Positions 1 to 7,373 of a DNA stretch of 14,097 nucleotides are shown one piece after another (position 1 is the stretch's first letter; every line of letters begins with the position of its first letter). The position numbers and the translations under genes were made by a program. A model generated the notes under the pieces. The model searched no databases, had not been told where the DNA came from, and saw nothing but the letters and a program-made list of their open reading frames with translations. This DNA comes from an uncultured bacterium (lineage in GTDB: Bacteria > Cyanobacteriota > Vampirovibrionia > Gastranaerophilales > Gastranaerophilaceae), in assembly GCA_937894665.1 (NCBI GenBank), contig CALAWF010000268.1:1-14097 (forward strand), written 5' to 3'.

Positions 1-1
1 G

Positions 2-1264
2 TCTTATGAAACTTGCGAAGAGTATTTAGGCGAAGATTCAACAGAAATTTTGGATGAAAATACTAAAAAACTTTTAAATACTGCAATAATAAATCCCGAA
101 GTACAAATTGATTTTCTCGACTTTTTGGCATCAATCAGGGTTCAAGATAAAATTACTTTGCTAAATTCTTTTGAAGGTGATTTTTCAGATGATGCTTTGG
201 CAAATATTTTGATTCCTGTTTTTGTTTCTGAACCGGAAAGTCCGGAAGGTAAAGAAGCCTTAAAAATTTTAGGAACGACAAAATCTCAACTTGCTTTGCA
301 TGTATTAGACGAAATGTCAAAATCTGCCAAAGGAGAATTATCTCAAGAAATCAGGAGGGCATTATCTACTCTAAAAATTTCAGGAATTAGAGAAGACAAT
401 ACAAAAGAATTTTACAAAAAAATCTTGTCTGATAGTGTTCCGTATAAGTTCTATATCACATATCCGGACGGGCATGGTGATCAGGCTTTAATATTTACAA
501 GGAAAACTAAAGAAGGCAAAATTCGTTTTGTTTCAATCGTTACAAATATTGAATCCGGAGTAAAGGATTGTTTCGGATTTTTTGAAATTTCACAATTTGA
601 ATGCGACAAGATTTTAGAAAGATTTTTGAGAGATGAAAAAACAGTGGAACTTCCTCCTGAATCATTTAAAACCATTTTGCATAATGCTCAAATGCAATCA
701 ATTTTGAGAAACGGTAATAATTGGAAATTACCGTATGAATATGTTTGCTGGGCAAATTTGTTGTTGGATATTGATTTTGACAATGAATCAATTGAACAAA
801 TTTTAAAAGAACAAATATTACCTCAAAAAGTTGATGATACTATAATTTCTCAGCTTGAAAAGATGAAAATATCTTCTCACTGGTTCTTGGATGGGAATTA
901 TAGTGATGAGTTTGAAGATTTGATTTCGGAAATGAAATCTACTGACGATTTGGATTCTCTTGTTCAAAACTATTTATCAAAAGTGTTTTACGAAGAAGAG
1001 AGAAAATCTTGGATTGATAAATTGTTAATGAGTGCTTATATAAAATATTCTATCGGCAAAGATGATGAAGCCTCAATGGTTTATGGATTATCACAAGATG
1101 AAAGTCTTCTTGCCGAACTTTTTAGAACGATTTTGAAACGTAGTATTTATGAATATTTAATGACAATTAAGTATAACAAAGATTTGAATACCGAAGATTT
1201 TACACCTGATGAAATTGATAAAAAAATCAACTATGTTGAAGAAAAGTGGGTGAAAAATGTATAA
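2..1264 (+). CDS. Hypothetical protein with HEAT-like N-terminal part, 5' end outside window
   Basis: I do not recognise this protein. The frame is open from base 2, so it runs in from the left edge. The first possible start inside the window is a TTG at 50 with no Shine-Dalgarno sequence, so I treat the gene as 5'-partial, with 420 residues visible. Counted from the TTG, residues 1-115 are short amphipathic helices with a HEAT-like rhythm (for example KEALKILGTTKSQLALHVLD). Residues about 130-195 look like a compact alpha/beta domain (YITYPDGHGDQALIFTR, then SGVKDCFGFFEIS). The rest is helical and acidic. There is no signal peptide and no membrane segment. Its stop overlaps ruvX by 8 bp, so the two are probably cotranscribed and translationally coupled. 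The reading frame is secure; the function is unknown. Confidence 0.75.
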   Translation, partial: SYETCEEYLGEDSTEILDENTKKLLNTAIINPEVQIDFLDFLASIRVQDKITLLNSFEGDFSDDALANILIPVFVSEPESPEGKEALKILGTTKSQLALHVLDEMSKSAKGELSQEIRRALSTLKISGIREDNTKEFYKKILSDSVPYKFYITYPDGHGDQALIFTRKTKEGKIRFVSIVTNIESGVKDCFGFFEISQFECDKILERFLRDEKTVELPPESFKTILHNAQMQSILRNGNNWKLPYEYVCWANLLLDIDFDNESIEQILKEQILPQKVDDTIISQLEKMKISSHWFLDGNYSDEFEDLISEMKSTDDLDSLVQNYLSKVFYEEERKSWIDKLLMSAYIKYSIGKDDEASMVYGLSQDESLLAELFRTILKRSIYEYLMTIKYNKDLNTEDFTPDEIDKKINYVEEKWVKNV

Positions 1265-1661
1265 GGTAATGGCATTAGATGTAGGAACCAAAAGAATCGG
1301 TATTGCATTGAGTGATTTCTTACTTATGCTTGCTAATGGTCATTCCTATATTCCACGTGAACCGGAAGACAAGGCAATTGAAACTATATATAAAATTGCA
1401 AAAGATAACCATGTTCAAAAAATTGTTGTTGGTATCCCATTAAATATGGATGGAACAAAAGGTTTTCAGGCTGAAAATTGTGAAGAATTTGCTTCAAAGT
1501 TAAAGGGTTATGAAATAATTTTTGAGGATGAAAGATTAACATCAGATACCGCAGAAGAAAATTTACGAGCAAAAAAAATCGACTTTAGAAAAGATAAAGG
1601 ACTGGTTGATATTGAAAGTGCTTGTATTATACTGGAACAATACCTATCAAGAAATAAGTAA
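1257..1661 (+). CDS. ruvX: RuvX/YqgF-family RNase H-fold nuclease (putative pre-16S rRNA nuclease / Holliday junction resolvase)
   Basis: This is a cytoplasmic RNase H-fold nuclease. In E. coli the family processes the 5' end of 16S rRNA; it was first annotated as a Holliday junction resolvase. Its 134 residues fit the family's usual length. Visible motifs are ALDVGTKRIGIALSD at 6-20 with catalytic Asp8, the GIPLNMDGT loop at 59-67, FEDERLTS at 89-96 with acidic Glu92, and LVDIESACIILEQYL with Asp118. All three expected acidic positions are therefore present. The ATG lies inside the end of the upstream gene (8-bp overlap) with only a weak purine-rich stretch before it, which suggests coupled translation. 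A DUF1292 gene follows directly, a pairing also common in Firmicutes. Confidence 0.95.
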   Translation: MYKVMALDVGTKRIGIALSDFLLMLANGHSYIPREPEDKAIETIYKIAKDNHVQKIVVGIPLNMDGTKGFQAENCEEFASKLKGYEIIFEDERLTSDTAEENLRAKKIDFRKDKGLVDIESACIILEQYLSRNK

Positions 1662-1675
1662 AAGGAGAAAATAAA

Positions 1676-1948
1676 ATGGCAGAAGAATTAGATAACACTA
1701 TTGAAATCATTGATGATGATGGAACAACAATCAAATGTGAATTGTATGATATTGTTGAATTTGAAGGAAAACAATATGCAGTTTTAGCAGAAAAAGATTC
1801 AGAAGACGAAGAACCTGAATTAGTATTGATGAGATATACTGAAGAAGGCGAAGAAAGCTACTTTGAAACAATCGATGATGATGAAGAATTTGAAAAAGTT
1901 TCAGAATATATTGAAAACTTAGATACCGAAGATGAAGACGAAGAATAA
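1676..1948 (+). CDS. DUF1292-family small acidic protein
   Basis: This 90-residue, very acidic protein matches the DUF1292 (YrzB-like) pattern: an N-terminal IEIIDDDGTTIKCELYDIVE, a central YAVLAEKD and LVLMRY, and a C-terminal Glu/Asp-rich tail (DTEDEDEE). The family is small and probably cytoplasmic, and has no established biochemical role that I know of. Its position directly after ruvX is the same as in many Firmicutes, which supports the family call. An AAGGAG ribosome-binding site at 1662-1667 sits 8 nt before the ATG. There is no predicted membrane segment or catalytic motif. Confidence 0.9.
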   Translation: MAEELDNTIEIIDDDGTTIKCELYDIVEFEGKQYAVLAEKDSEDEEPELVLMRYTEEGEESYFETIDDDEEFEKVSEYIENLDTEDEDEE

Positions 1949-1960
1949 GGATAAATAATT

Positions 1961-3322
1961 TTGTTTGAAAAATTTACTGAAAAGGCTTTGAATGTAATTG
2001 TAGAAGCTCAAAATATTGCAATTTATGACCATTCGGATAAGGTTTTATCTGAACATTTGCTTTTGGCTCTTGTAAAAGAAACAAAGGGATTTTGTGCAAA
2101 AATATTCAAATCTTACAATATTACTTATGAGAGATTGGCGGAAGAAATTTATCTTACCCTAAATCTTGAAGAAGCTGATATGACTTCATCAATTCCTTTC
2201 AGTAACGATTTCAAACGTATTTTGCAACGCACTATGAATTTGGCTGAACAGTCAGGCAATTCTACCGTTCACTATGAACATCTTGTGCTTGCTGCGATTA
2301 CGGATAAAGAATCTCGAATTCCGCAGTATTTAGAAAATATCGGTTTTGATATTGAGAAATCAAGACCGTTGATTGAAAAATTAGTTCAACGTAAATCTAA
2401 AAAAGATTATCATCCTGAACTTGATGAAAACAAAGAACCTGAAGTTAATTTGACTCAAGAAACAGATTCTCTTTTTGATAATCCGGAATCTGCTAAGGTT
2501 TTTGAAAGAGCAGTTGCAAAATTGTCTGCTTCAAATTATGAAATTTTGGGTACCGAACAAATTATTTCTTCTATATTGGAAGGTAAAGACTCTGATTTGA
2601 CTAAAATTTTGGCACAGTTTGGCGTTACAGAGGAATTATTTGAAGAAAAATTGTCAAGAGTTCAATCCCGTCAAGCAGAATACGAAGGACGTCAAATTGT
2701 CTTTACCCCAAACGCATTTATTGCTATGAGTTTGGCTTTGCAAACTGCAAAAGAGTTAGGTTCTTCTGAAGTATTGCCTGAACATATGATTTTAGGGCTT
2801 TTGAAGACTAAAAAGGGTGTAGCTTATAATATATTTAAAGAATTGCATATCAACGATGATGATTTGGCACATGGAATTATCAAACCGATTGAAAAGCAAA
2901 TGCCTGAAACTCTTACAATTCTTCGACTTGCAAAACAAGAAGCAAGACGACTTGGACGAAATGTTGTTGGTACTGAAATGTTTCTACTTGGTATAATTGG
3001 AGAAGCAACCGGTATCGGTGCAGTTGTTTTGAACGAGTTAGAAATAAATATTCGTGATGCCAGACTTGTTGTTGAAAAGATTGTTGGAGCTGGAAATGAG
3101 TATTCTGATTCAGAAATTGTTTTCACAAAAAGAGCAAAACGAGTTTTAGAAACTGCTTGGGAATATGCTAAAAAAGCTAACAAAACAAAGATTGAATCTT
3201 CTGATTTGTTATGGGCAATTACAACAGAACCAAATTCTCTTGCTATGCAAGCTCTGGAACAACTTGGAACAGATGTTGTAGAAATCAGAGAAGGTATCAA
3301 AAAACACTCTGTTAAACAATAA
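1961..3322 (+). CDS. Clp N-domain-only protein: six Clp-N repeats (three pairs), no AAA+ ATPase
   Basis: The 453 residues consist almost entirely of Clp amino-terminal repeats, the adaptor- and substrate-binding modules of ClpA/B/C. I count six at about residues 2-66, 78-143, 174-236, 246-310, 316-377 and 386-448. Each carries a version of the hallmark helix (SEHLLLAL, HYEHLVLAAI, LGTEQIISSI, LPEHMILGLL, VGTEMFLLGI, SSDLLWAI). An acidic linker of about 30 residues separates pairs 1 and 2. No Walker A (GxxGxGKT) or Walker B motif appears, and tilS begins 2 nt after the stop, so there is no ATPase remnant downstream. The third pair (QEARRLGRNVVGTE, EIVFTKRAKRVLE) is strikingly like the N-terminus of cyanobacterial ClpC. 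The TTG start (AAGGA at 1947-1951, 9 nt upstream) gives the typical opening MFEKFTEKA. The inferred role is adaptor or decoy for a ClpC-ClpP machine. Confidence 0.88.
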   Translation: MFEKFTEKALNVIVEAQNIAIYDHSDKVLSEHLLLALVKETKGFCAKIFKSYNITYERLAEEIYLTLNLEEADMTSSIPFSNDFKRILQRTMNLAEQSGNSTVHYEHLVLAAITDKESRIPQYLENIGFDIEKSRPLIEKLVQRKSKKDYHPELDENKEPEVNLTQETDSLFDNPESAKVFERAVAKLSASNYEILGTEQIISSILEGKDSDLTKILAQFGVTEELFEEKLSRVQSRQAEYEGRQIVFTPNAFIAMSLALQTAKELGSSEVLPEHMILGLLKTKKGVAYNIFKELHINDDDLAHGIIKPIEKQMPETLTILRLAKQEARRLGRNVVGTEMFLLGIIGEATGIGAVVLNELEINIRDARLVVEKIVGAGNEYSDSEIVFTKRAKRVLETAWEYAKKANKTKIESSDLLWAITTEPNSLAMQALEQLGTDVVEIREGIKKHSVKQ

Positions 3323-3324
3323 TT

Positions 3325-4668
3325 ATGAATGAAATTCATCAAAAAATTGAATTGTTTTTAAATAGATATAACTTGAATAATCCGGATTTTACTTATTTAG
3401 TTGCTTTTTCCGGAGGTTTTGATTCAATGTGTCTTTTGGATTCTTTGCGAAAAATTACGCCTAATCATATTGTCGCCCTTCACTTAAACCATGGTTGGAG
3501 AGGAGAAGAAAGCAATTTAGAAGAGGTGAATTGCCGCAAATTTTGCATGTCGATTGGAGTTAGTTTTTATGGTGAAAGACTTTCAGAAACTGTTGCCAAA
3601 ACTGAAACTGCAGCACGGGAAGCCAGATATGATTTTTTCAAAAGATGTGCTGAAAAATTTAACAGTGATATAGTTTTCACGGCACATAATAAAAATGATA
3701 ATGCCGAAACTTTAATCTATCGAATATGTAAAGGTACTGGAATTTCTGGGCTTCAAGGAATTTCTCCTCATAGAGATATTTATTATCGACCTTTGCTTGA
3801 GGTGAGCCGTGATGAAATTGAAAATTATTGTAAATCCCAAAATTTAACTCCAAATTCTGACAGTTCGAATTTCAATACGAAATATAAAAGAAATTTTATT
3901 CGGGCAAAAGTTTTGCCTATGTTGGCAGAGGTTAATCCAAATATTGTTGAAACAATCAATTCTCTTTCTACTGTCGCAAAAGAAGAAACAGAGATTGTAG
4001 AAGAATATTTGTATTCTATTTTGGATAAAATTTCAGATGGTAATAAAATTAAAACTCCGAAATTTTTAAATCTTTCCGATTCTATTCAGAAACGCATTGT
4101 CTATAATATTTTTATTGAAAATAATCTTGATTATACACGAGAAAAAATTCTGAAAATTTATGATTTTATCAAGGAAAATTTAACTTCAAAATCCGGTAAA
4201 ACCTGTTCTCTTACAACTGATTTGTGGATTTTTACGAGCGAAAAATATATTGAAGTTATTGCTAATTCTGTAGTTAACTTCCCCCCAATCCATATTTCTC
4301 AAGAGGGAAAATATGAAACAGATTTTGGAACTTTAGAAATCTCCAAATGTTCTAATGGTGTAAAAAATTTTCCAAAAGATAGTGAAAGTGTAATTTATGC
4401 AGATTTGAGCGGATTAGATTTTGATTTTGAATTAAGAACAAGACGTGATGGGGATTTGATTTGTCCTTATGGGCTTTCTGGAACTCAAAAACTAAAAAAA
4501 TACCTAAATTCAAAAAAAATACCAAACCATGAGAAAGACAATTTGTTGTTTTTTACTCAAGGGAAAGAAATTCTTTGGGCTATCAATTTAGGAATTAGTG
4601 ATAAAATAAAAGTAAAAACAATTCCGACCCACAAAATTACGTGGAAACCAATGGAAAAGAGGGGCTAA
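3325..4668 (+). CDS. tilS: tRNA(Ile)-lysidine synthase TilS
   Basis: TilS uses ATP and lysine to convert C34 of the tRNA-Ile CAU anticodon to lysidine, which switches it from Met to Ile decoding. It is an essential cytoplasmic enzyme. The N-terminal PP-loop is SGGFDS at residues 29-34. The family motif TAHNKNDNAETLIYR (119-133) followed by GTGISGL is present, as is the SNFNTKYKRNFIRAKVLP segment at 181-198. The C-terminal tRNA-binding TilS domain lies at about 370-435 (LRTRRDGDLICPYG, LKKYLNSKKIPNHEKD, ILWAINLGIS). The length of 447 residues is normal. The ATG follows the previous stop by 2 nt without a clear ribosome-binding site, so translation is probably coupled. Adjacency to hpt is a common arrangement in Gram-positive bacteria. 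Confidence 0.96.
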   Translation: MNEIHQKIELFLNRYNLNNPDFTYLVAFSGGFDSMCLLDSLRKITPNHIVALHLNHGWRGEESNLEEVNCRKFCMSIGVSFYGERLSETVAKTETAAREARYDFFKRCAEKFNSDIVFTAHNKNDNAETLIYRICKGTGISGLQGISPHRDIYYRPLLEVSRDEIENYCKSQNLTPNSDSSNFNTKYKRNFIRAKVLPMLAEVNPNIVETINSLSTVAKEETEIVEEYLYSILDKISDGNKIKTPKFLNLSDSIQKRIVYNIFIENNLDYTREKILKIYDFIKENLTSKSGKTCSLTTDLWIFTSEKYIEVIANSVVNFPPIHISQEGKYETDFGTLEISKCSNGVKNFPKDSESVIYADLSGLDFDFELRTRRDGDLICPYGLSGTQKLKKYLNSKKIPNHEKDNLLFFTQGKEILWAINLGISDKIKVKTIPTHKITWKPMEKRG

Positions 4669-4669
4669 T

Positions 4670-5203
4670 ATGGAAGTTAAAGTAGAAGATTTAAAAGTTT
4701 TGTTTAGTGAAGAACAAATTCAAAAACGAATTAAAGAACTTGCAAAAGAGATGAATGCTTTTTATAAGGGAGAAGATGTTGTTGCAATATGTGTTTTGAA
4801 GGGTGCTGTAATGTTTGCGGTTGACCTAGTAAAACATTTGGATATGCCTTTGCAGATGGAATTTATCAGATTGTCCAGTTATGGTTCTGCGATGTCAACA
4901 ACAGGAAAAGTTAACGCTGTTGATATAAAACTTCCTGATTTGAATGACAAAAATGTCTTGATTATTGAGGATATTGTTGATACCGGTTTGACTGCAAAAT
5001 TTTTGATTGATTTTATGCACTGCAATTTCAATGCCAAGTCTATAAAATTCTGTTCTCTTTTGGATAAAAAAATTACAAGGAAAGTTGATATAGAACCGGA
5101 TTATTATGGTTTTGAAGTTGATGACAAATTTGTAATTGGTTATGGCTTGGATTACGATGGATATTACCGTAATTTGCGATATATCGGTTATAAAGAAATG
5201 TAG
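4670..5203 (+). CDS. hpt: Hypoxanthine phosphoribosyltransferase
   Basis: This purine-salvage enzyme transfers phosphoribose from PRPP to hypoxanthine (and usually guanine), giving IMP or GMP. The 177 residues match the family's usual length. The PRPP-binding signature VLIIEDIVDTGLT is at 96-108, with the acidic pair Glu100-Asp101 and Asp104. The CVLKGA loop is at 41-46, and the purine-proximal segment KKITRKVDIEPDYYGFEVDDKFVIGYGLDYD gives the conserved Tyr-Gly-Phe and Asp-Glu-like positions near the C-terminus. The gene starts 1 nt after the tilS stop; AGAGGGG inside the end of tilS serves as its ribosome-binding site. In many Firmicutes ftsH comes next, but here a histidine kinase follows. 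Confidence 0.95.
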   Translation: MEVKVEDLKVLFSEEQIQKRIKELAKEMNAFYKGEDVVAICVLKGAVMFAVDLVKHLDMPLQMEFIRLSSYGSAMSTTGKVNAVDIKLPDLNDKNVLIIEDIVDTGLTAKFLIDFMHCNFNAKSIKFCSLLDKKITRKVDIEPDYYGFEVDDKFVIGYGLDYDGYYRNLRYIGYKEM

Positions 5204-5217
5204 ATGAGGTTTTTGGA

Positions 5218-6447
5218 TTGTACAAAAATGCAATAGAAAAAATCAATAAATTTTATGACCTTAATTTAAACTCTTCTTCTCGCAAAGAAGCTATTTTTGA
5301 GGTGTTGGAAGAAATTATTCCATTTTGGCGAGGGGCAATTTTTTATCTTTCTCCGGATAATTTATCCCTAGAATTTAGTAAGAATTTTGAAAAAATTGAG
5401 ACAATTAAGATAAGTGAAAAATTGTCTGCTAAATTGTACGATACGACCGATGAAACTTTTAAACCTGATATAGCAAAACTTTTTAATACCCAAGAAGAAC
5501 GCTTGCTTTGTGAAAAACTTGTTATAAAAGGGGTAGTATTTGGAATAATTGTTTTAGAAAAAGAAAATGAAGATTTTTCTTTTGATGAAAAACTTATCTT
5601 CAAAACTTGTGCATCAATCATTGCAAATTTGATTAAAGATTTAGAACTTTCAAAAGTCTTGAAAATGCAGGTTGAGGCACTGCAATCCGGAATAATTACT
5701 TCTAACAAAGCCTATGAAACGGTAAAAAAACAGAATAAGAAAATTAAAGAAAACGAAAAACAGCAAAACGAGTTTATTGCAAATATATCTCACGATTTGC
5801 GAACTCCTCTAAATTCTATTATTGGATTTTCAGAACTTTTGTCTAATAAAATTGTTGGAGAATTGAACGAAAAACAAAACGGTTATGTTGAAGATATAAA
5901 AATTGCGGGATTGAAACTTCTTGAAATGATAAACGAAGTTCTTGATATTGCAAAAATCGAATCACATACGGTAAAACTCAATATCTCTGATATATATGCA
6001 GATGTTTTGATAGATGAAGTTTGCAATATAATCAAACCGATTTCTGATAAAAAACATATTAGTATTTCAAAAAATATTGTAGGTGAAATTTTATTTAAAG
6101 GTGATTTTATAAAGTTACAACAAGTTCTCTTCAATATTTTAGGCAATGCCGTAAAATTTTCTCCGGAAAATTCAGAAATAAAAATTTCTGCAAAACGTAA
6201 TCAAGATAACGTTGTCATAACAATAAAAGATGAAGGCATTGGAATTCCTAAAAAATATCAGAAAAAGATATTTGAAAAGTTTTTCCAAGTAGAAAATTCT
6301 ATGTCAAAAACAGAAGCATCAACCGGTTTAGGTCTTGCAATTTCAAAAGAGTTTGTAAAAATGCACGGAGGAGAAATTATTGTTAATAGTTCTCCGGAAA
6401 AAGGTGCCGAATTTACCATAACTTTGAAAACAAATTACCAAGGATAA
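5218..6447 (+). CDS. Soluble GAF-domain sensor histidine kinase
   Basis: This is a two-component sensor kinase of 409 residues with no membrane segment, so it probably senses a cytoplasmic signal. A GAF-like domain spans about 20-140. A probable coiled-coil linker (about 145-185) leads into HisKA with the H-box NISHDLRTPLNSIIGFSE (phospho-acceptor His192). The HATPase domain has the N-box LFNILGNAVKFSPE (about 304-317, Asn306 and Asn310), G1 DEGIGIP (338-344) and G2 STGLGLAISKEF (368-379). No response-regulator gene is next to it, so it is an orphan kinase within this window. The TTG start is chosen because TGAGG at 5205-5209 sits 8 nt upstream. It is the last gene of the left operon and overlaps the oppositely oriented pilin gene by 13 bp. 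Confidence 0.92.
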   Translation: MYKNAIEKINKFYDLNLNSSSRKEAIFEVLEEIIPFWRGAIFYLSPDNLSLEFSKNFEKIETIKISEKLSAKLYDTTDETFKPDIAKLFNTQEERLLCEKLVIKGVVFGIIVLEKENEDFSFDEKLIFKTCASIIANLIKDLELSKVLKMQVEALQSGIITSNKAYETVKKQNKKIKENEKQQNEFIANISHDLRTPLNSIIGFSELLSNKIVGELNEKQNGYVEDIKIAGLKLLEMINEVLDIAKIESHTVKLNISDIYADVLIDEVCNIIKPISDKKHISISKNIVGEILFKGDFIKLQQVLFNILGNAVKFSPENSEIKISAKRNQDNVVITIKDEGIGIPKKYQKKIFEKFFQVENSMSKTEASTGLGLAISKEFVKMHGGEIIVNSSPEKGAEFTITLKTNYQG

Positions 6448-6451
6448 TTTG
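6431..6451. repeat. Palindrome spanning the overlapping stop codons of two convergent genes
   Basis: CAAATTA (6431-6437) and TAATTTG (6445-6451) are perfect inverted repeats around a 7-nt loop. The kinase stop TAA (6445-6447) lies in one arm and the pilin stop (TTA read on +, 6435-6437) in the other. No T-tract follows on either strand, so it is a weak candidate terminator at best. Confidence 0.5.
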
Positions 6452-7217
6452 CCGGTATTTTCCAACCGTTTTTATAAATTGCTGCAGCACATCCTGAACC
6501 TACCCCTGTACGTTTTCCGCCTGTAGCTCCGCCTTTGGTACCTGTCTTACTGCAAGCTCTATAAACACTGGTACCTTTTTTAGTTAAGTCTTCAACTGAG
6601 TAAGATACATGTGGTGTTCCGCAGTTATCAAAACTTCCTGGGTAAACGCCGTTAGCAATTCCGTTTGCTTTAGCTCCTCCACACAGATTGTTGCTGTTCA
6701 TTACATAAAAAACAAAAACATCTTTTCCAAGAACGTTTTTTCTGCTTTTGCCATTAATATCAACAACTATTGAGGTTAAGTTATAACCATCAATTTTACT
6801 AAAACCTAAAATCATTCCATTCGTAAGCACAAGGCTATATGGTACAGAATCGGTAACTTTGGTTCCTGTTAAATCGTAATAGCCGTTAAAATTTTCTGTT
6901 TGCCAACAGCCATCAGACATTTTGGTACAAATTCTTGCAACTTTGAGATAAGGTGTAAAATAACGTTCTGCAAATTCTTGGATAGGTAAAGACGTATCAA
7001 GTTCGCCTGCTCCGGATTCATCGGTATCATAAATAGAACTTCTGATTGCTTGATTTATGATGGAATCTGCTTCCATCAGCCCTGAAACGGCAGCATGTTT
7101 TTGAGCATTAGCAATTAGTGTCGGAATAGTCATTGCTGCAACGACTCCAATAATTCCTAATGTAATCAATACCTCTGCAAGTGTAAATCCTATTCTTTTA
7201 CAGAAAACTTTTGTCAT
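6435..7217 (-). CDS. Type IV pilin-like / pseudopilin protein with prepilin N-terminus
   Basis: This secreted or surface-assembled pilin-like subunit has 260 residues from the preferred start. A short basic leader (MTKVFCKRIG) precedes the prepilin peptidase site G10/F11, followed by the hydrophobic helix FTLAEVLITLGIIGVVAA with Glu at mature position 5. The C-terminal globular part contains VVDINGKSRKNVLGKDVF, a pattern seen in large pseudopilin families, six further cysteines that could form disulfides, a Gly/Lys/Thr-rich stretch (TKGGATGGKRTGVG), and a terminal WKIPANYPW. The ATG at 7217 is preferred over an upstream in-frame ATG at 7319 because AAAGG lies 8 nt before it and the longer version would give an atypical leader. 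No other pilus genes are nearby, so its assembly machinery is elsewhere. Confidence 0.9.
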   Translation of the reverse strand: MTKVFCKRIGFTLAEVLITLGIIGVVAAMTIPTLIANAQKHAAVSGLMEADSIINQAIRSSIYDTDESGAGELDTSLPIQEFAERYFTPYLKVARICTKMSDGCWQTENFNGYYDLTGTKVTDSVPYSLVLTNGMILGFSKIDGYNLTSIVVDINGKSRKNVLGKDVFVFYVMNSNNLCGGAKANGIANGVYPGSFDNCGTPHVSYSVEDLTKKGTSVYRACSKTGTKGGATGGKRTGVGSGCAAAIYKNGWKIPANYPW

Positions 7218-7225
7218 AAACCAAA

Positions 7226-7230
7226 CCTTT
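7226..7230 (-). promoter_or_regulatory. Shine-Dalgarno site fixing the pilin start
   Basis: On the minus strand AAAGG lies 8 nt before the ATG at 7217. This decides against the 34-residue N-terminal extension that the open frame would allow. Confidence 0.7.
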
Positions 7231-7242
7231 CTCTCATTTACA

Positions 7243-7319
7243 ATGATAAATTTACTGAAAAATATCATTGTTAGCTCTATATTATCATGGGTGATTATAT
7301 TTTTCAAATTATTTATCAT
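7243..7319. repeat. Four ATGATA/TATCAT hexamers between the divergent pilin and regulator genes
   Basis: ATGATA lies at 7243-7248, and TATCAT at 7263-7268, 7283-7288 and 7314-7319. The start-to-start distances are 20, 20 and 31 bp, close to 2, 2 and 3 helical turns. They overlap the candidate pilin promoter. They could be operator half-sites for the adjacent Xre-type protein. The background is A+T-rich, so chance is possible. Confidence 0.3.
7279..7307 (-). promoter_or_regulatory. Candidate sigma-70-type promoter for the pilin gene
   Basis: On the minus strand TTGAAA (7302-7307) and TAATAT (7279-7284) are separated by 17 nt. This would give a 5' leader of about 55 nt before the pilin ATG. 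The -35 matches 5 of 6 positions and the -10 matches 4 of 6. In such A+T-rich DNA this is only suggestive. Confidence 0.4.
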
Positions 7320-7373
7320 TAGTAGTTCATTATTTATTCTCTGGAAAATTATTAAAATATAACAAAGGGAGTA

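Noticed and set aside
50..1264. Treating the TTG at 50 as the true start of the first gene
   Set aside because: The frame is open back to base 2 and there is no ribosome-binding site before the TTG, so the gene most likely begins outside the window.
1961..3322. Recently broken clpC with its ATPase part lost to a frameshift
   Set aside because: The frame ends cleanly 2 nt before tilS, no AAA+ fragments are visible downstream, and the three domain pairs exceed the single pair of ClpC.
2824..3342. Long minus-strand open frame opposite the Clp-N gene
   Set aside because: It lies wholly opposite a gene with clear family motifs, has Ser/Phe-rich shadow composition and no ribosome-binding site.
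7218..7319. 34-residue N-terminal extension of the pilin
   Set aside because: It would bury the prepilin leader inside the protein, and the Shine-Dalgarno site at 7226-7230 clearly serves the ATG at 7217.
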